Assembly (NCBI GenBank): GCA_021205365.1
Contig: JAJPXP010000037.1
Location: 44,051-91,060, forward strand
DNA length: 47,010 nt
Direction: 5' to 3'
Source of the DNA: Clostridia bacterium
GTDB taxonomy: Bacteria; Bacillota; Clostridia; Oscillospirales; Butyricicoccaceae
Shown: positions 44,031-47,010 of the stretch, piece after piece
Layout: each line of letters opens with the position of its first letter
Numbering within the stretch: position 1 is the first letter of the stretch
Made by a program: the position numbers and the translations under genes
The notes under the pieces: model-generated
What the model saw: only the letters and a program-made list of their open reading frames with translations
What the model was told of the DNA's origin: nothing
Database searches by the model: none

Positions 44031-44756
44031 TTATTTGATTCTGAACTGAATGATTTCTCCAGTATGCAAATCGCGTACAGCATCCAGCAGAACATATTGA
44101 TTTCTCCGCAATTCTTTATCGCAATGGAAATGTCCAAAATACCATTTCTGATATGTGGTTTGACTACGGATATAATCCAGAAATAAATTCAATTCCCGTT
44201 CCCCATCTGCAATCTTCTTCGTCCCAAGACGCATTGTATTCATGTATGCAATGGTTTCTGCCGGGCATGTGTGAGTCAGGATATAATCTACTTGCCACGC
44301 ATGTTTTTCCAGATTTTCATACGCACGCTGGTATTCCTCCTGACTTGGCATTTCCTGCGCCCACCAGTCATAGCCCTCTGCTCTGCGCGCATAATCGAAG
44401 GAATATCCGCCGCCGAATGCAAACAATGTTTTGTCTTCCAATATAAAGGATTCTCCACGCATCAAATGAATGACATTAGGACGTATTTTATGTGTCTGCC
44501 CACCATTCCATTTCGATATGGGATAAGCATTCAGTTTGTCAAAGTTTTCATGATTTCCGTCACAAAATGCTACAGTATACGGCTGCTGTGCCAAATAATC
44601 GTAAAAGGTTTCCTCTGACCAATAGCGGCCATTCCAGAACCCAACGCCAAAATCGCCCGCTACAATCAATATATCTCCATCTTGCAATATAGGTGAAATA
44701 TATGCATCCCACAGCACTTGATTTGCATGTGTATCACCGGTAACATATATGGCCAC
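44031..44756 (-). CDS. Calcineurin-like metallophosphoesterase
   Basis: 241 residues from a GTG at 44756, chosen for AAGGAGG 7 nt upstream. Motifs: YVTGDTHAN (DxH), IVAGDFGVG (GD), CDGNHENFD (GNHE), THTCPAE (H) and YFGHFHCD (GHxH), a full set of metal ligands at the usual spacings. It is small and cytoplasmic, with no extra domain. It follows the cREC-like gene with a 14-bp gap, so the two are one operon. It may hydrolyse a phosphomonoester or phosphodiester made or sensed by its partner. Confidence 0.9.
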   Translation of the reverse strand: MAIYVTGDTHANQVLWDAYISPILQDGDILIVAGDFGVGFWNGRYWSEETFYDYLAQQPYTVAFCDGNHENFDKLNAYPISKWNGGQTHKIRPNVIHLMRGESFILEDKTLFAFGGGYSFDYARRAEGYDWWAQEMPSQEEYQRAYENLEKHAWQVDYILTHTCPAETIAYMNTMRLGTKKIADGERELNLFLDYIRSQTTYQKWYFGHFHCDKELRRNQYVLLDAVRDLHTGEIIQFRIK

Positions 44757-44770
44757 TTCATTTCCTCCTT

Positions 44771-45073
44771 TTACAAAACAATCTTCCAATGATTATGTTT
44801 CGCAATTGCCAGCATATTTTGCTTTCCAACAGGGTTCATGCTATGCACCCGAATTGGATAATTTCTTTCTGTAGCCTCCAGCCAGTCCAGCAGCCGGATA
44901 TAATCCCCTCCATCCGCTGCAAAATCTCCCGCATCATGATCTAAATCTAAAAGTTCAATCGTTTTCTCCTGTTTTTCAAGCAATTCGATCCACCGCTTTG
45001 CTTCGTTCACTGACTTACACCAGAAATCATATCCATCCGGTTTTTTCCGAATATCATCAATCCAAATTTTCAT
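44771..45073 (-). CDS. Cyclic-phosphate processing receiver domain (cREC-like) protein
   Basis: 100 residues from the ATG at 45073 (GAGGT 7 nt upstream; longer in-frame starts have no site). It shows the pattern of the cREC family: WIDDIRKKP at the N-terminus, LLDLDHDAGDF in the middle and HSMNPVGKQNM near the end. The receiver-like fold is thought, from comparative genomics, to act on cyclic phosphates of RNA or nucleotide ends. Here it precedes a metallophosphoesterase, a fitting biochemical pairing. A palindrome lies in its promoter. Confidence 0.85.
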   Translation of the reverse strand: MKIWIDDIRKKPDGYDFWCKSVNEAKRWIELLEKQEKTIELLDLDHDAGDFAADGGDYIRLLDWLEATERNYPIRVHSMNPVGKQNMLAIAKHNHWKIVL

Positions 45074-45095
45074 ATGCGCACCTCGTTTCATATGT

Positions 45096-45115
45096 ATTAT
45101 ATTCAATCATTGAAT
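45096..45115 (-). promoter_or_regulatory. Promoter with palindromic operator before the cREC/phosphoesterase pair
   Basis: A perfect 7-1-7 palindrome ATTCAATCATTGAAT (45101-45115) overlaps the -10 TATAAT (45096-45101 on the minus strand). The -35 is weak. The position fits a repressor site. Confidence 0.5.
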
Positions 45116-45124
45116 GCATGAATG

Positions 45125-45166
45125 AAAAAGCGGTCTCACTCCCTTTGAAATCAGGAATAGGACCGC
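45125..45166 (-). terminator. Rho-independent terminator after the zinc-ribbon/sugar-binding gene
   Basis: GCGGTC (45130-45135) pairs with GACCGC (45161-45166), with a partial inner stem, followed by TTTTT on the minus strand. It isolates the cREC operon from the gene upstream. Confidence 0.7.
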
Positions 45167-45265
45167 ATAATTTCTTGTTATTTTACGTCAGGTGTTTTCT
45201 TTTCTATTTGTTAAGAAAGAAACAGTCCATGCCTTCATCATCCTTCAGAATTATTTGCTTAAGGA

Positions 45266-46654
45266 TCAATTCAGATAACTTATTACGTTATTCGGCGTCA
45301 CTTTCTGATATGGGACCCATACAATAGAATCACTATAGCTCTCTCCGGATTCATCCACATCATAGCTTGTATATAGGCTTGCTGTGTCTCCATTTAACAG
45401 GTTAAGCGTGATCTGTGCTGCACCTTTTCCGATTCCTTCATAGTTTTTAAAAACAGTCATTGCTAGTGTTCCTGCCTGAACCGCTTCCACACCTTCTGTG
45501 GAACACCCAATACTGACAATTGGAAATGTAGAAGGATCGATTCCAGCTGCTTTACAGGCTTCAATTGCCCCCAGCGCCATTTCATCATGATTAGCAATGA
45601 TACAGTCAAACGGTTCACCAGCCGAAAGAACCGGTGTCAGTTTTTCTATTATCTCATCGCGTTCCCCTTTGCAGGTAACATCAATCACAGAAGTCGCAGT
45701 GATCCAATTATCCTCCAAAGCCTGTAGTACGCCTGCACTCTGTTCGACCTGTGCATCAGTCGCCGTTTCATCCTGAAGCATGATATACTGCATATCTGAT
45801 TTTCCTATTGACTCAAAATAGGCTGCAAGATATTCTCCCTGATAATAGCTGGCCGTATTTTCATCGGAACCGCAATATGCAACATTAGCAACATTTAAAA
45901 TCTCCATGTCTGTCGGTGCTTTGTCCATAAATACAACCGGAATATCAGAAAATTCCTCCATGAGAGGCCGTACAGCATCCGGGTCAACCAGGTCCACAAT
46001 AATTGCTTTTACGCCTGAAGCAGCTGCATCCTCCATCAATGCATTCTGCTTTTCAGCATCATTCCATGCATTATAGGAAAGCACCTTATATCCGGCCCCT
46101 TCTACTATACCGATAATGCTTTCCTCCATTGCTGTTGTAGATTCATTTCTACTCGACAAGATGATTGCAATTTCATCTGCATCCTCTGTTTCCGCTGCAC
46201 CTGTATTCAACTCATCTGTCTCATCCTGAACCGGAGGATTCATCTTCGACCAATTGTATGAACCGAAATCGCTATGATATATAATAGCAATTGTTATAAT
46301 AACAACCATGGCAATTGCAATGGCCGCAATAATCATGAACTTTTTGGAAGGGCTCCCGGGTTTCTCTGTTTTTTGTGTTACTGTTCTTTTCTGCATACTC
46401 TCCTGCTCTTCGTTACACACCACATTCTGTCTCAATGTCTGCTGATCCTGTTTTTTCCCGAGTGCGTTTTGTTGGAAGATACCTGTTTCATCTTGTTTGC
46501 TCATCCACCGCAGTTTATATTGCTCCACAGTATTATACCATTCCTGATATTCTTGTTCTGATGCAGCCTGTGGAACGATTGTTTTGAATCCGCATCGCGA
46601 GCAAAAGGTTGTTCTTTCTGTCAGTTCTGTATTACAAATAATACATTTTTCCAA
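45266..46654 (-). CDS. Zinc-ribbon / membrane helix / periplasmic-binding-protein fusion
   Basis: 462 residues from a TTG at 46654 (AAAGGA 8 nt upstream); the CxxC pair starts at residue 4, so a later start would remove it. Cys4, Cys7, Cys18 and Cys21 form a zinc ribbon. A charged linker leads to one membrane helix at about 106-125. Residues about 160-455 are a sugar-type periplasmic-binding fold (LacI/RbsB-like): DEIAIILSSR, AIIVDLVDPDAV, IIANHDEMALGAIEACKAAG and VSIGCS. No transporter genes are near, so it looks like a one-piece sensor with an outside ligand domain and an inside zinc ribbon. The ligand is unknown. Confidence 0.88.
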   Translation of the reverse strand: MEKCIICNTELTERTTFCSRCGFKTIVPQAASEQEYQEWYNTVEQYKLRWMSKQDETGIFQQNALGKKQDQQTLRQNVVCNEEQESMQKRTVTQKTEKPGSPSKKFMIIAAIAIAMVVIITIAIIYHSDFGSYNWSKMNPPVQDETDELNTGAAETEDADEIAIILSSRNESTTAMEESIIGIVEGAGYKVLSYNAWNDAEKQNALMEDAAASGVKAIIVDLVDPDAVRPLMEEFSDIPVVFMDKAPTDMEILNVANVAYCGSDENTASYYQGEYLAAYFESIGKSDMQYIMLQDETATDAQVEQSAGVLQALEDNWITATSVIDVTCKGERDEIIEKLTPVLSAGEPFDCIIANHDEMALGAIEACKAAGIDPSTFPIVSIGCSTEGVEAVQAGTLAMTVFKNYEGIGKGAAQITLNLLNGDTASLYTSYDVDESGESYSDSIVWVPYQKVTPNNVISYLN

Positions 46655-46714
46655 GTTTCTTTTCCTTTCCAGCAGTCCATAAATCTTTCTGCACTCTTTG
46701 ATATCCTCAATTGT

Positions 46715-46743
46715 ATCTTATCATATTTTATCTATTCCGACAA
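46715..46743 (-). promoter_or_regulatory. Promoter of the zinc-ribbon/sugar-binding gene
   Basis: TTGTCG (46738-46743) and an extended -10 TGATAAGAT (TAAGAT at 46715-46720), spacer 17 bp, on the minus strand, with a leader of about 55 nt. Confidence 0.6.
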
Positions 46744-46756
46744 CAAAGCAATGTTC

Positions 46757-46786
46757 AAAAAGGCCGCTGCTTTCTGCATAGCCTTT
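46757..46786 (-). terminator. Terminator-like hairpin of repeat unit 1
   Basis: AAAGGC (46759-46764) pairs with GCCTTT (46781-46786), followed by TTTTT on the minus strand. Confidence 0.55.
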
Positions 46787-47010
46787 CAAACTCTAGTGGA
46801 AGTTGTTACGCTAGCCATTGGCTTGCTCTCGCTTTCGCTCGGCTGCATCCAGCAGCACGCAAGGGCTCGAACCTGTAACCCTGCTGCCGATTGGCAGATC
46901 AATCCCAGCTGATAAAATAAAAAGCACCTAGATTTCTCTAAGTGCTTTTAAACCATGGTGGAAGCTGTTACGCTGGCCATTGGCTTGCTCTCGCTTTCGC
47001 TCGGCTGCAT
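46787..47010. repeat. Direct repeats of a hairpin-rich non-coding unit (162-bp offset)
   Basis: The stretch around 46796-46850 recurs at 46958-47010 with only a few changes, then the window ends. Between the copies are CTGCC/GGCAG and CAGCA/TGCTG inverted repeats and a GAGCGAAAGCGAG hairpin (minus strand), and a GGTTCGAGCCC segment recalling a tRNA T-arm. No convincing reading frame with a ribosome binding site was seen. Each copy is followed on the minus strand by a terminator-like hairpin, so the units could be tandem small RNA genes or a dispersed repeat. Confidence 0.6.
46919..46950. terminator. Terminator-like hairpin of repeat unit 2
   Basis: AAAAGCAC (46920-46927) pairs with GTGCTTTT (46942-46949), with T-rich flanks on the minus strand and a short T-run within the stem on the plus strand. 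Confidence 0.55.

Noticed and set aside
46840-46920. tRNA gene at the right edge (GGTTCGAGCCC on the minus strand)
   Set aside because: The T-arm-like segment lacks a matching 5-bp stem, and no acceptor stem, D-arm or 7-nt anticodon loop can be built around it.

Overview
The window is 47 kb of a low-to-mid GC, Gram-positive-type chromosome, most likely a gut-type Clostridia (Bacillota; Oscillospiraceae or Lachnospiraceae cannot be told apart here). The reasons are AAGGAGG-type ribosome binding sites, sigma-A-like TTGACA/TATAAT promoters, a CpsB/CpsD/Wzz/EpsG exopolysaccharide operon of the Gram-positive type, and many tight operons with 4-bp ATGA overlaps. Almost everything is on the minus strand. 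TGA is used as an ordinary stop codon throughout.

Region 1 (1-15450): a very large secreted protein runs off the left edge (phosphodiester-glycosidase domain, then a purple-acid-phosphatase-like domain, then BspA-type leucine-rich repeats encoded by 504-bp tandem repeats). Upstream of it, and transcribed the same way, is a ten-gene exopolysaccharide operon with a clear promoter at 15420-15448: priming sugar transferase, GT2, CpsB/YwqE phosphatase, Wzz/YveK, CpsD tyrosine kinase, GT4, EpsG polymerase, GT2, LicD and a Wzx flippase.

Region 2 (15450-18850): two short plus-strand units. The first is a pair of overlapping genes that look like a transplanted phage tail module (small protein plus a metallophosphoesterase with a receptor-binding-like C-terminus). 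The second is a single gene for a divergent phosphoribosyltransferase, with its own promoter and a strong terminator.

Region 3 (18960-46700) is the most interesting part: a dense signalling and conflict-type island. It holds (a) a PP2C phosphatase, Ser/Thr kinase and vWA triad (TerY-P-like) in one operon with a degenerate vWA-like protein, a giant transglutaminase-like/DUF4011-like/SF1 helicase/PD-(D/E)XK-type nuclease split by an in-frame TGA, and an SH3-tailed membrane protein; (b) a divergent kinase-like gene on the other strand; (c) two membrane FHA proteins followed by an FtsW/RodA-type SEDS polymerase and a class B PBP, echoing the FHA-RodA-PbpA-kinase order of actinobacterial cell-wall signalling operons; (d) an HTH regulator-like protein, a GAP1-like protein, a P-loop GTPase and a secreted/membrane vWA protein; (e) a cyclic-phosphate receiver-like protein paired with a metallophosphoesterase; (f) a zinc-ribbon/TM/sugar-binding fusion. 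My inference is a multi-operon system that couples envelope sensing and Ser/Thr phosphorylation to a nuclease/helicase effector and a GTPase module. A near-identical 12-bp box lies just downstream of the -10 of two of its promoters and may tie (a)/(b) to (d).

The right edge (46757-47010) holds two copies, 162 bp apart, of a hairpin-rich non-coding unit, each followed by a terminator-like hairpin. No CRISPR array, rRNA, confident tRNA or transposase was seen.
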